Below are positions 1 to 7,408 of a stretch of 40,769 nt of DNA, piece by piece. This stretch comes from Candidatus Hydrogenedentota bacterium. GTDB lineage: Bacteria; Hydrogenedentota; Hydrogenedentia; Hydrogenedentales; SLHB01. The translations under genes and the position numbers were made by a program. Location: assembly GCA_016215105.1 (NCBI GenBank), contig JACRLJ010000154.1, positions 1 through 40,769 on the forward strand, read 5' to 3'. How positions within the stretch are numbered: position 1 is the first letter of the stretch; the number at the start of each line of letters is the position of its first letter. Under the pieces are notes generated by a model. The model searched no databases. It saw nothing but the letters and a program-made list of their open reading frames with translations, and had not been told where the DNA came from.

Positions 1-1
1 A

Positions 2-604
2 ACGTCCGGGGCAATTCCGTTGCCGCCCTACATTCGGCGCGCGGCGCCGGAGGACGCCGATCTCACGCGGTACCAAACGATTTACGCCGAGCGGCCGGGC
101 GCCGTAGCCGCGCCAACGGCCGGTCTGCACTTCACCCCGGCCGTCGTTGAGTCGTTGGAGCGCGCCGGCGTGCGGCGGGCCAGGCTGACCTTGCACGTCG
201 GATACGGAACCTTCCGGCCTATCCAGGTCGAGAACCTCGAGGACCATCGGGTGGACGGCGAAGAGTTTGAGGTCACGGATGACACCTGCAGTCTGTTGAA
301 TCGCACGCGGAACGAAGGCGGCCGAATCGTGGCCGTCGGGACCACCTCAGCCCGTGTCCTCGAAACCCAGTATCGCGACGGCCGGTTCGAGGCGGGCCGC
401 GGAGAAACGCACAAATACATTTTCCCGCCCTACGAATTCCACGGCGTGGACGCGCTGCAGACAAATTTTCATCTGCCGGAATCGAGTCTGCTAGCCCTGG
501 TGTGCGCGTTCGCGGGCGCCGAGTTCGTCCTCGAGGCCTACCGCAATGCCGTCGCGGAGAAGTTCCGCTTCTATTCCTACGGGGATGTCATGCTGATCCT
601 GTAA
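2..604 (+). CDS. queA: S-adenosylmethionine:tRNA ribosyltransferase-isomerase QueA, C-terminal part (gene cut by window edge)
   Basis: QueA transfers the ribosyl part of SAM to 7-aminomethyl-7-deazaguanine in tRNA and makes epoxyqueuosine, the penultimate step of queuosine synthesis in the cytoplasm. The reading frame is already open at base 2 and begins within the family's PLPPYI segment. It then shows the conserved blocks YAERPGAVAAPTAGLHF, HVGYGTFRPI, GTTSARVLE and TNFHLPESSLL. About 200 codons are present, against roughly 340 in the whole family, so the N-terminal 40 percent lies outside the window. No start codon should be assigned inside it; an in-frame TTG at base 20 is internal. The C-terminus and TAA stop look intact. 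It is followed by two dispersed palindromic repeats, with no partner gene on the same strand close by. Identification is secure. Confidence 0.95.
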   Translation, partial: TSGAIPLPPYIRRAAPEDADLTRYQTIYAERPGAVAAPTAGLHFTPAVVESLERAGVRRARLTLHVGYGTFRPIQVENLEDHRVDGEEFEVTDDTCSLLNRTRNEGGRIVAVGTTSARVLETQYRDGRFEAGRGETHKYIFPPYEFHGVDALQTNFHLPESSLLALVCAFAGAEFVLEAYRNAVAEKFRFYSYGDVMLIL

Positions 605-623
605 CACAATCCGCGCGCCCCCT

Positions 624-657
624 AAAGTAGGCGCGCCGTCTCGCCGCGTCAGCCCGA
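624..657 (+). repeat. REP-like palindromic repeat, copy 1
   Basis: First of six dispersed copies of a short element with the core GACGCG-N9-CGCGTC. Here the left arm reads GGCGCG, one change from the consensus. The spacer CCGTCTCGC is identical to copies 2 and 4. It lies directly after queA and is followed 82 bases later by copy 2 in the same orientation. Flanking bases (AAAGTAG before, CAGCC after) are also shared. Confidence 0.8.
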
Positions 658-705
658 TTGCCATACGCTTTCCGCACGACAAACGCCACGGTAGTCGCAT
701 GGCCA

Positions 706-745
706 AAAGTAGACGCGCCGTCTCGCCGCGTCAGCCGGAGCGCCA
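706..745 (+). repeat. REP-like palindromic repeat, copy 2
   Basis: Core GACGCG (712-717), spacer CCGTCTCGC, CGCGTC (727-732), a perfect 6-bp inverted repeat. The flanks AAAAGTA and AGCCGGAGCGCCATAAGCT are close to those of copy 1, so the shared unit is about 44 bp. It lies upstream of the sialate esterase gene and would be read through by any start codon upstream of 878. That supports the start chosen for that gene. Confidence 0.8.
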
Positions 746-877
746 TAAGCTATGCATATGGCAATCGCCCTCTGCCTGGCCGCCCACGCCGCAAACAAAT
801 CTATCCACGACCCCAGCTTTGTCTCACGCCGCGCCGTGAGGTATTGTTGTTGCCTGTTCAAACTAGGAGGATTCGCC

Positions 878-2344
878 ATGCGCCACACTCTTGCCTCTTG
901 CGTCGTACTTCTCTGTCTCGGGATGCTGTGCTCGAGCGCCCACGCGCTATCCGTTACAAAAGGCCTTGCGCCGTACCAAGTGGTTCAATGCGGCAACGAC
1001 GGCAAGGCGTCAATCGATCTTGCGGGCGCAAGCGTGGCCGCGGGCAAAGTGCAAGCGCGGGTAGTTGGCGTGCAGAAGGAAATCATTCCGTGGACGGATC
1101 TGGGCAAGGCCGCGGGCGGCGCATGGCAAGGCGCGCTACCAGCCGTTCCCGCGGGCGGACCGTATCGCGTCGAGGTCCGCCTGGTTGATGATTCGGGCAA
1201 GACGCTCGAGGAGACTGCGGTTTCCGAGGCGATGGTCGGCGACGTCTGGATCCTGGCGGGCCAGTCGAACATGCAGGGCGTCGGCAACCGCGTGAATGTC
1301 GAGTCACCGCATCCGCAGGTGCATACATTTGCAATGAACTACGAGTGGCGGCTGGCGCAGGAGCCATTGCACACACTGGCGGAATCACCGGACCCTGTGC
1401 ATGGGACGTTTCCTTCGGATGCAGAACGGCAAAAAGCGATAGCCGGATGGCGCGACGGCGCCAAAGGCGCCGGACTGGGAATCGCGTTCGCGAAGGAGAT
1501 GCTGACGCGCACTGGCCGCCCGGTAGGCCTCATTGCGTCGGCGCACGGCGGCACGAGCATGGAACAATGGGACCCGGCGCAGAAGGACAAGGCCGGCGCG
1601 TCGTTGTACGGCTCGATGTGCAAGCAGGTCCAAGCGGCGGGCGGCAAGGTCAAGGGTGTGCTCTGGTATCAAGGCGAGTCGGACGCCAACGAGAAAGTGC
1701 AGCCGGTCTATCGCGAGAAGATGAAACAACTCGTAGGAGCGATGCGCGCGGACCTGGGCGTGGCCGATTTGCCGTTCTACTACGTCCAGATTAGCCGGTT
1801 CGCAGGCAAGAACGTCGAAATGTTTCCCGCCTGGGGCAAGATTCAGTCGGACGAACTCGCGCTGGAAGGCGAGCTGGGCCGGTGCGGACTAGTCTCCGCC
1901 ATCGACCTCGACATGGACGACGGCATCCACATCGGCACGCCGGGCCTGAAGACGCTCGGATACCGTCTGGCCTGTCTTGCCGAGAAGGACCTGTTTGGCG
2001 GAAAAGTGCTGCGCGGGCCACGTCTCGAGAAGATTGAGCCCATCGCAGGGACTCCCCACGGCCAACAACTCCGCGTGAAGTTCGCGTCGGTCAATGGCGG
2101 ACTCAAGGCCGCGGGCCGGGTGAGCGGGTTTAGCATCAGCGGCGGACCCGACGCGGCCAACGCGTCATGCATCTTCAAGCAAGAAGTTTCCACGGACGAT
2201 CCGACGGTCATAATCCTGTGGGTCGAAAGCGTTCCGGAAAACGCCCAACTCTGGTACGGCCGCGGCCTCGACCCCTACTGCAACGTCGTGGATCAGGCCA
2301 ACATGGCGCTACCAGTCTTTGGGCCAGTCGCTATTCCGAAGTAG
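878..2344 (+). CDS. secreted sialate O-acetylesterase-like SGNH hydrolase
   Basis: Predicted to remove O-acetyl groups from sialic acid or another acetylated glycan outside the cytoplasm. The 488-residue protein starts with a signal peptide (MRHTLASCVV..., likely cleavage after AHA at residue 23). A beta-sandwich-like region follows up to about residue 120. Then comes the SASA domain (PF03629 type): GQSNM with nucleophile Ser130, VLWYQGESDA around 261-270, and DDGIHIG with the Asp348/His351 pair. The start at 878 is preceded by AGGAGG at 865-870; an upstream in-frame start would run through a repeat and miss the signal peptide. It is convergent with the heptosyltransferase gene, with a hairpin between them. 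A sialidase-like gene lies at the far end of the window, so both may serve host- or algal-glycan use. The true substrate is not shown by the sequence. Confidence 0.88.
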   Translation: MRHTLASCVVLLCLGMLCSSAHALSVTKGLAPYQVVQCGNDGKASIDLAGASVAAGKVQARVVGVQKEIIPWTDLGKAAGGAWQGALPAVPAGGPYRVEVRLVDDSGKTLEETAVSEAMVGDVWILAGQSNMQGVGNRVNVESPHPQVHTFAMNYEWRLAQEPLHTLAESPDPVHGTFPSDAERQKAIAGWRDGAKGAGLGIAFAKEMLTRTGRPVGLIASAHGGTSMEQWDPAQKDKAGASLYGSMCKQVQAAGGKVKGVLWYQGESDANEKVQPVYREKMKQLVGAMRADLGVADLPFYYVQISRFAGKNVEMFPAWGKIQSDELALEGELGRCGLVSAIDLDMDDGIHIGTPGLKTLGYRLACLAEKDLFGGKVLRGPRLEKIEPIAGTPHGQQLRVKFASVNGGLKAAGRVSGFSISGGPDAANASCIFKQEVSTDDPTVIILWVESVPENAQLWYGRGLDPYCNVVDQANMALPVFGPVAIPK

Positions 2345-2419
2345 AGGAAATCTACTCCCAAGCACAGACCTTGGCTGGCGTAGAGAACATCAAGCCAGTG
2401 CGCCGTGGCCTGTGCGACC

Positions 2420-2446
2420 GGGAGGGCGGATGTCCTCATCCGCCGG
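2420..2446. terminator. GGGAGGG-type hairpin between convergent genes
   Basis: Perfect 8-bp stem GGCGGATG / CATCCGCC (2425-2432, 2437-2444) with loop TCCT, preceded by GGGAG and followed by GG. It lies between the stops of two convergent genes, so it may act as a bidirectional terminator, although no T-tract follows. It belongs to a family of at least seven such hairpins in this window whose stems differ while the flanks and loop stay alike. Confidence 0.6.
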
Positions 2447-2503
2447 TCCAGGCGCGTTGACCTGTTTGCCGCGGCTTGGCCTTCGTATTCGTTGACGCGC
2501 GCC

Positions 2504-3556
2504 TTACGAAAAATACGACCCGAGTCCGCTCTTGATTTCTTTGCGGTGTACGGTCAGGCGGACGCAGGCGTCGTAGGCCATTTCGGGGGTGATGTGTTCG
2601 AGTCGTTGTTTTGCGTTGAGGCCGGGATCGGAAGTATACAGGACCTCGTAAGGTTCGCGGTAGGGCGCGTGACGGGCAGGATCGGTGCCGCCGAAGACGG
2701 CCGCGACAGCCGCGCCCATCGCGGACGCAATGTGCATCGGGCCGGTATCGCTCCCGAAATAGAGGTCCGACCGGTGGGCCAGCCAGGCGTAATGCTTCAA
2801 ATCCGGCGATTCCGGCGCGACCACCGGATTGCGTCTCGTGCGTTCAATTACCTCATCAACCGCGGCCCTCTGGCCCGGACCCCACGTCAGGAGCACGTCA
2901 AACCGGCCGTCGGCCAGCAGAAAGTCCGCAAGCGCAGCAAAATGTTCGACAGGCCACTGCTTTTCGGCCCGATCAACCGGGACATGCATGGCGACCACGA
3001 GTTTGCCGCCATCAAACGTATTGTCGAAGAAGTCGTTTACGTGGTCCTGAATCTCGACGGGCACGTCAATAGTGACATCGAGGGTATGGTGTTGCGGCGA
3101 TATGAAGTCGCTGAGGGCGAGATTCTCCTCGATGCGGTTCAACACCTGCTGACCAAGCTTAACGCGTTTGTTAACAAAGAGATAGCTCAGCTCGCGCGCA
3201 CGCGGCCGTGCGAAACCAAAACGCTGAGGAGCGCGGGAAAACAGGCTCACGAGACCGCTCTTAAAGATTCCGTGAAAGTCAATCACCATGTCATAATGGG
3301 ATTTGCGGATGCGCTGGCAGAATTCAAGAAAGGTTCGCGCCGAATCAAGGGTGCGTGCGTTCGTGCGTTCGTAAATTAGAACCCGATCAAGCGCCGGGTG
3401 GCCCTCGACGATGTCGGCGGACTTGCGTTCAACCGCCCAGTCAATTTGAGCGTTCGGAAACGCGTTGCGCAGGGCGTGAAGGGCAGGCAGGACGCGCACT
3501 ACGTCGCCGATTGCGCTGAGGCGAACGATCAGGATGCGCGGAATTCCATTTTCCAT
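2504..3556 (-). CDS. glycosyltransferase family 9 (LPS heptosyltransferase-like)
   Basis: Family 9 enzymes transfer ADP-heptose to the inner core of lipopolysaccharide on the cytoplasmic face of the inner membrane (WaaC/WaaF type). The 350-residue length is usual. The N-terminal Rossmann half starts RILIVRLSAIGDVVRVLPAL, a family hallmark. The C-terminal half carries the nucleotide-sugar site GSDTGPMHIASAMG followed by VFGGTDPARHAPY, matching the D-x-GPMH-x-A and FGxTDP signatures. The ATG at 3556 has a GGAG/AGGTG ribosome site upstream. It stands alone on the minus strand, with repeats upstream and a convergent esterase downstream. WaaC, WaaF or WaaQ specificity cannot be told from the sequence. 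It implies a Gram-negative outer membrane. Confidence 0.9.
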   Translation of the reverse strand: MENGIPRILIVRLSAIGDVVRVLPALHALRNAFPNAQIDWAVERKSADIVEGHPALDRVLIYERTNARTLDSARTFLEFCQRIRKSHYDMVIDFHGIFKSGLVSLFSRAPQRFGFARPRARELSYLFVNKRVKLGQQVLNRIEENLALSDFISPQHHTLDVTIDVPVEIQDHVNDFFDNTFDGGKLVVAMHVPVDRAEKQWPVEHFAALADFLLADGRFDVLLTWGPGQRAAVDEVIERTRRNPVVAPESPDLKHYAWLAHRSDLYFGSDTGPMHIASAMGAAVAAVFGGTDPARHAPYREPYEVLYTSDPGLNAKQRLEHITPEMAYDACVRLTVHRKEIKSGLGSYFS

Positions 3557-3660
3557 TCAATACACCTATCTCCAAGGTAGCAGCAACTTTAGCATAACGC
3601 GAACCACGAGACAAGCGCCGTGTTGAAAACTCGAATTTCGGGCATCGGGAAAGTAGGTTT

Positions 3661-3959
3661 TCAGCCCCGGTTTGGGGCGCAAGAAGGTAGCCCACGGTGT
3701 GAACCGTGGGATCAGTTTGTCGGCTGCTGAATCTAGGATCGATGGACACGCTGGTACTCAGCCCCGGTTTGGGGCGCAGGAAGGTAGCCCACAGTGTGAA
3801 CCGTGGAATCAGTCTTGTCGGCTGGGAAATTAAGGATCATCGGAGACGTTGGTATTCAGCCCCGGTGAGGGGCGTAAGAAGATAGCCCACGGTGCGAACC
3901 GTGGGATCATGCCAAGCCGACGGGTCAGCCCTGGAAGGGCGAAAGAAGTTAGGGCTATG
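3661..3959 (+). repeat. imperfect tandem array of a ~97-bp two-hairpin unit (3 copies plus a partial)
   Basis: Units begin with TCAGCCCCGG at 3661, 3758 and 3856 (periods 97 and 98), and a shortened unit begins at 3924. Each holds hairpin 1 (GCCCC ... GGGGC) and a linker GCAAGAAGGTAGCCCA. Hairpin 2 has stem CCCACGGT / ACCGTGGG around a GTGA loop (first copy 3691-3710). Units differ by scattered substitutions. The same architecture with a different second stem occurs at 32964-33200. No open frame through the array resembles a protein. Confidence 0.8.
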
Positions 3960-3978
3960 CACCTCCGACCACGCGCCA

Positions 3979-4140
3979 TGGGACTGACACCGTCTTTCGC
4001 ACGGCAGTTTGTGCGAAACACGGTGTCTGTCCCTCTCTTCCATGCGCTGGCCAGCGAATCTGGGTTCGCGCAGGGAGTGACCCCCGTCTTTCGCACGGCA
4101 GTTTGTGCGAAACACAGTGTCTGTCCCTCTCTTCCACAAC
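3979..4140 (+). repeat. two direct copies of a ~67-bp palindromic element
   Basis: Copies at about 3979-4046 and 4075-4140 share the stretch CGTCTTTCGCACGGCAG, then TTTGTGCGAAACAC, then GTGTCTGTCCCTCTCTTCCA. The first copy is an imperfect palindrome: GGGACTGACACCG at the left end pairs with CGGTGTCTGTCCC at the right, with TTTCGCAC/GTGCGAAA as an inner stem. A degenerate relative lies at 8241-8297. It sits just past the 3' end of tRNA-Ser. Confidence 0.7.
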
Positions 4141-4239
4141 GCCATAACGCCGCAACTTCCGAATTGAAGGCAAAAGGGATTTCTTGAGGTGTGCGATTGA
4201 ACCGCTATTCGCGATGGCAGATCTGCCCATGTCAATGGA

Positions 4240-4331
<92 letters not shown>

Positions 4332-4344
4332 AGGCCAGCGGCGG

Positions 4345-4373
4345 ATTATAGGCCCGAACGGCGCGACAGTCAA
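4345..4373 (-). promoter_or_regulatory. sigma-70-type promoter of tRNA-Ser
   Basis: On the minus strand, TTGACT (-35, 4373-4368) and TATAAT (-10, 4350-4345) are separated by exactly 17 bases. The -10 ends 14 bases before the mature tRNA 5' end, leaving a very short leader. Both boxes are near-consensus for the housekeeping sigma factor. Confidence 0.8.
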
Positions 4374-4407
4374 ATTGCGGTGGATTCTGCAAATGCGCGA
4401 GCAGCGG

Positions 4408-4444
4408 CGAAAGTCGTCCGATCCGTCTGATCCGTCCGACCAGC
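4408..4444 (+). repeat. short 10-bp tandem repeat (GATCCGTC type)
   Basis: The run GTCCGATCCG TCTGATCCGT CCGACC repeats a roughly 10-bp unit about three times. A related run, on the opposite strand and with similar words, lies at about 7365-7400 just past rsmG. No coding role is apparent. Confidence 0.5.
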
Positions 4445-4526
4445 GGCTCGCATCCCGAGAATAGAAATGCGCCCAACCCGTGTTTTACTGTCTTCAAACG
4501 CCGGGCGATCGATACAACCGCGAACT

Positions 4527-4556
4527 TTGCATGCCCACGGCGGCATTGGCTATAAT
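4527..4556 (+). promoter_or_regulatory. candidate promoter of trxA
   Basis: TATAAT at 4551-4556 is a perfect -10 box. TTGCAT at 4527-4532 is a partial -35, 18 bases upstream. Predicted transcription would begin near 4563 and give a leader of about 85 bases before the trxA start. The -10 is convincing and the -35 is weak. Confidence 0.5.
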
Positions 4557-4648
4557 GCGCCACGTCCCGGGACCCCGGCGCTCTTGGAAACTCGTGCGCG
4601 TCGGCGTTGGTCCGATGCGCAATCAATCCGCACTTAAGGAGATCGTTC

Positions 4649-4969
4649 ATGAGCCAAGCGACTGTGCTGACCACCGCGAATTTCAAAACGTCCGTTGCAA
4701 AGGGCGTGACGTTAGTGGACTTCTGGGCGGAATGGTGCGGACCCTGCCGGATGATGGCGCCGGTGTTGGACGAGCTGGCTCAGGAGTTCGCCGGGAAAGC
4801 CGTCGTGGGCAAGGTTGACGTCGACAGCGAGGGCGCTCTGGCCGAGGAATTTGAAGTCCAGGGAATTCCCACGCTCTTGATCTTCAAGGACGGCGAACTC
4901 GTGAACCGTTTCGTCGGCGTGACCCAAAAGGCGAGACTCGTCGAGGCGCTTACGACCGCGTCCGCATAG
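4649..4969 (+). CDS. trxA: thioredoxin
   Basis: Small cytoplasmic disulfide reductase of 106 residues that keeps protein thiols reduced and feeds electrons to ribonucleotide reductase and peroxiredoxins. The active site is FWAEWCGPC with Cys30 and Cys33. Asp24 is the usual buried acid, and the cis-proline loop GIPT is at residues 72-75. Length and motif order are those of classical TrxA. The start at 4649 (MSQATVL) is chosen over an upstream in-frame ATG at 4607 because of the TAAGGAG ribosome site at 4635-4641 and because it fits the family N-terminus. It appears monocistronic, with its own promoter and a dispersed repeat downstream. Confidence 0.97.
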   Translation: MSQATVLTTANFKTSVAKGVTLVDFWAEWCGPCRMMAPVLDELAQEFAGKAVVGKVDVDSEGALAEEFEVQGIPTLLIFKDGELVNRFVGVTQKARLVEALTTASA

Positions 4970-5053
4970 TTTCCTGAGCCTCCGCGCATGCGGATGGGCT
5001 TCCGCGGGTCGCGGTAGGCATGGCGCAGCGTATAGGCGGACGAGTGCATCCCT

Positions 5054-5092
5054 ATAGTAGACGCGGCGTCTCGCCGCGCTGCCGGAGCGCAA
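5054..5092 (+). repeat. REP-like palindromic repeat, copy 3
   Basis: Core GACGCG (5060-5065), spacer GCGTCTCGC, CGCGCT (5075-5080), so the right arm is slightly degenerate. Flanks ATAGTA and GCCGGAGCGC match the other copies. It lies between trxA and asd. Confidence 0.75.
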
Positions 5093-5232
5093 TCGATACC
5101 CAATTGTGCCGCGCTGTGGCGAGGCGAGTGTCGCGTGGCTACGCCAAAGTCAGACCAACATCTCCATGGTCGCGGTTAAGCCGCGTTGTGTACGAAACAG
5201 CAAGTCATTGAAATAGAGGGAGAACTTAAGTC

Positions 5233-6237
5233 ATGTCAGGCAAGACGGTCGCCGTCGTCGGGGCTACAGGCCTCGTGGGAACCCGAATGATCCAGGTATT
5301 GGAGCAGCGCAACTTTCCGGTGAAGACTATCAAGTTTCTTGCCTCGGAACGGTCCAAAGGGAAGACGCTGAAGTTCCACGGGGAGACGGTGCCCGTTGAA
5401 GTCTTGGGTAAAGATTCGTTCAAGGGCGTCGAAGTCGCGTTGTTCAGCGCGGGCTCCGGCACGAGCAAGACGTTCTCGCCGTGCGCCGCGGCGGATGGCT
5501 GTGTCGCGGTGGACAATTCGAGCGCGTGGCGCATGGACCCGAACGTGCCGCTGGTGGTGCCGGAAGTGAACGCGCACGACATCGCGAAACATCACGGCAT
5601 CATCGCGAATCCGAATTGTTCGACGATTCAAATGGTGGTGGTGTTAAAGCCGCTGCACGACGCCGCAACAATCGAGCGCGTCGTCGTCGCGACCTACCAG
5701 GCCGTATCCGGCGCGGGAATCAAGGCGTTGGATGACATGATGAATCAAGTGAAAGATGACTTGGCGGGACGCGAGCCGTCGTGCCAGGTGTTCCCGTATC
5801 CGATCGCATTCAACTGCATCCCCCAAATCCCGCAGAGCGACGCGTTCACCGACAACGGCTACACCTCCGAAGAAATGAAGATGACGAACGAGACCCAGAA
5901 GATCATGGGCGATCCGTCCATCCGCGTCACCGCGACGACCGTGCGCGTGCCGGTTCACACCGGACACAGCGAAGTGGTTAACATCGAGACGAAAAAGAAA
6001 CTTACCGCCGATCAGGCCCGCGCGATTTTGTCCAAGGCCCCGGGCGTAGTGGTGCAGGACGATCCCGCGCATCAAATCTATCCGCTCGCGCGCGACGCCG
6101 CCGGCAAAGGCGAGACTTTTGTCGGCCGCATTCGCGAAGACATTTCGCATCCGCGCGGTCTCGCGATGTGGATCGTCTCCGACAACCTGCTAAAAGGCGC
6201 CGCGCTCAACGCCGTCCAGATCGCCGAACTGCTGTAG
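5233..6237 (+). CDS. asd: aspartate-semialdehyde dehydrogenase
   Basis: Reduces aspartyl phosphate to aspartate semialdehyde with NADPH, the branch point to lysine/diaminopimelate, methionine and threonine. The 334-residue protein starts with the nucleotide-binding loop VAVVGATGLVG. It has the catalytic NPNCST with Cys129, the QAVSGAG substrate loop near 157-163, and RVPVHTGHSE carrying Arg238 and the catalytic His245. The ATG at 5233 follows a GAGGGAGAA ribosome site. The gene is closed by a strong intrinsic terminator, so it is probably expressed alone. All key residues are present. Together with cimA, and possibly the mutase-like gene at 8500, it belongs to aspartate-family and isoleucine synthesis, although these genes are scattered here rather than in one operon. 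Confidence 0.97.
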   Translation: MSGKTVAVVGATGLVGTRMIQVLEQRNFPVKTIKFLASERSKGKTLKFHGETVPVEVLGKDSFKGVEVALFSAGSGTSKTFSPCAAADGCVAVDNSSAWRMDPNVPLVVPEVNAHDIAKHHGIIANPNCSTIQMVVVLKPLHDAATIERVVVATYQAVSGAGIKALDDMMNQVKDDLAGREPSCQVFPYPIAFNCIPQIPQSDAFTDNGYTSEEMKMTNETQKIMGDPSIRVTATTVRVPVHTGHSEVVNIETKKKLTADQARAILSKAPGVVVQDDPAHQIYPLARDAAGKGETFVGRIREDISHPRGLAMWIVSDNLLKGAALNAVQIAELL

Positions 6238-6268
6238 ACCGCAATTCGTCGATAGCCACAAGACCACA

Positions 6269-6304
6269 CGCCCTGCAAGTGTCTGACCCTTGCAGGGCGT
6301 TTTC
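6269..6304 (+). terminator. intrinsic terminator of asd
   Basis: Perfect 11-bp stem CGCCCTGCAAG (6269-6279) / CTTGCAGGGCG (6289-6299) with a 9-base loop, followed by TTTT. It begins 31 bases after the asd stop. This is the clearest rho-independent terminator in the window. Confidence 0.93.
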
Positions 6305-6340
6305 GTTATCCCCACTGATCCCTCGTTTCCAAGTACCACC

Positions 6341-6611
6341 CTCGTTCCCGAGTTGTACTCGGGAACGCACCGGCCCAAAGACAGTCCTCTGTACGACTCG
6401 CTACCCCGCTCTCGTTCCCGAGTTGTACTCGGGAACGCACCCGTCCAAAGACAACCCTCTGTAGGACTCGCTACCCCGCCCTCGTTCCCGAGTTGCACTC
6501 GTGAACGCACCCGCCCAAAGACAACCCTATGTACGACTCGCTACCCAGCTCTCGTTCCCGAGTTGCACTCGGGAACGCACCCGCCCAAAGACAGCCCTCT
6601 GTACGGCTCGC
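6341..6611 (+). repeat. tandem array of four 70-bp units with a perfect palindrome in each
   Basis: Units start at 6341, 6411, 6481 and 6551, spaced exactly 70 bases. Each opens with CTC and a 10-bp inverted repeat, GTTCCCGAGT / ACTCGGGAAC around TGT or TGC. Then comes GCACCCGCCCAAAGACA, and a tail ending in GTACGACTCGCTACCCCG. The last unit is cut short by REP-like copy 4. Units differ at only a few positions. Open frames here shift between copies, since 70 is not a multiple of three, so the array is not coding. A single related hairpin lies at 17553-17582. Confidence 0.92.
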
Positions 6612-6652
6612 TATAGTAGACGCGCCGTCTCGCCGCGTCACCCCAGCGCCAG
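6612..6652 (+). repeat. REP-like palindromic repeat, copy 4
   Basis: Perfect core GACGCG (6619-6624), spacer CCGTCTCGC, CGCGTC (6634-6639). It abuts the last 70-bp unit directly, which suggests that it interrupted or capped that array. Confidence 0.8.
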
Positions 6653-7087
6653 AAGCACAGCCCGCGACGACTTCCTCTTCGTGGTGGAAATTGCTACGCC
6701 AGTCGAGCTCCGTATAAATCGCTGATCTGGCGCCCACTCGATCCTAAGTCGAATTCAAGCACGAGCTAGAATAGGGCATAAACAAATAAATAGAAAAGGG
6801 GTGGTACGGTACACGGGTGTAGAGTTGGTGTTCTCCGGCGGCGGGCAACACCACCGAGATCTAGACGCGGGTTTCTGCAAGCATGCATCTTCGTTATTCC
6901 CGTCTGCGCGGCCCACGAGCCGTCGCATGCCATTCGGCAAACAGGGCTGAACTGCGGACCACACGGAAGAATCGCTTGCCGTATTCCTCCGACTCGGATA
7001 CAGCCGCGTCTCTCCTATCTTCTCCGCGATTCTCCGCGTTCTCGGCGTCTCTGCGTTAAGACGGCTTTCGTCTCGCCCACGCCGTGG
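6653..7087. other. intergenic stretch without a recognisable gene
   Basis: No frame here has coding character. It holds a short A-rich patch (6777-6798). Near 7018-7063 there is a low-complexity run built from CTCCGCG / TCTGCG words (TTCTCCGCGATTCTCCGCG and similar), which looks like another degenerate intergenic repeat. No promoter could be placed with confidence. Confidence 0.5.
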
Positions 7088-7340
7088 CTATATCTCGAGC
7101 GCGTAATCCGGGATCTGGTTATACCAGAGGTAGTACGTCTCCCCAAAAACCTCCAGCGCAGGCAACCCAGCCCCCCCAGCCGTTCATAGACCCCGCGCCC
7201 GTCCCTAACCTTCATATTCGGGTTCCGTTCAGACCACCGGATGCCATTGTAGCGCCGCCACAGCATCAGCCGTCCGTCCGGCAAGAAGAACTCCTCGGTG
7301 ACGCACGTGATTACGGGCCCCTTCGACCAATCGAGAGCCG
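7088..7340 (-). pseudogene. frameshifted remnant of an unidentified gene
   Basis: On the minus strand, one frame reads a protein-like stretch (...VTEEFFLPDGRLMLWRRYNG, then IRWSERNPNMKVRDGRGVYERLGG). At about 7160-7178 the sense continues only in another frame: LPALEVFGETYYLWYNQI, then PDYALEI and a TAG stop at 7090-7088. The two parts join smoothly at a run of seven G followed by CTGGGTTG, a typical slippage site. I find no start codon for the upstream part; it reads out of a short 10-bp repeat next to the rsmG stop. I do not recognise the family. It could be a decayed gene or a sequencing error in a G-run. Confidence 0.6.
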
Positions 7341-7408
7341 CTCTGTCCCCACCACCCGCCCTATCCGACCCGTCTGACCTGTCCGATCCGTCCGACGCAG
7401 TCTCCCCA

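Noticed and set aside
752-877. N-terminal extension of the sialate esterase
   Set aside because: It begins in a dispersed repeat and would bury the signal peptide; the ATG at 878 has a strong ribosome site.
2405-3379. Long open frame on the plus strand opposite the glycosyltransferase gene
   Set aside because: It mirrors a clear family 9 gene and has no family motif; typical shadow of GC-rich coding DNA.
3661-3959. Possible CRISPR array or small genes in the 97-bp units
   Set aside because: Units are similar along their whole length rather than repeat plus unique spacer, and frames are broken between copies.
4216-4227. GGCAGATCTGCC palindrome after tRNA-Ser as a terminator
   Set aside because: Too short a hairpin with no T-tract following on the minus strand; left unassigned.
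6341-6611. Possible CRISPR array
   Set aside because: The whole 70-bp unit is repeated, with no unique spacers, and no cas genes are present.
6290-6616. Open frames running through the 70-bp array, some with repeated peptides
   Set aside because: Unit length is not a multiple of three, so each frame reads different peptides per unit; no ribosome site, and the DNA is explained by the repeat.
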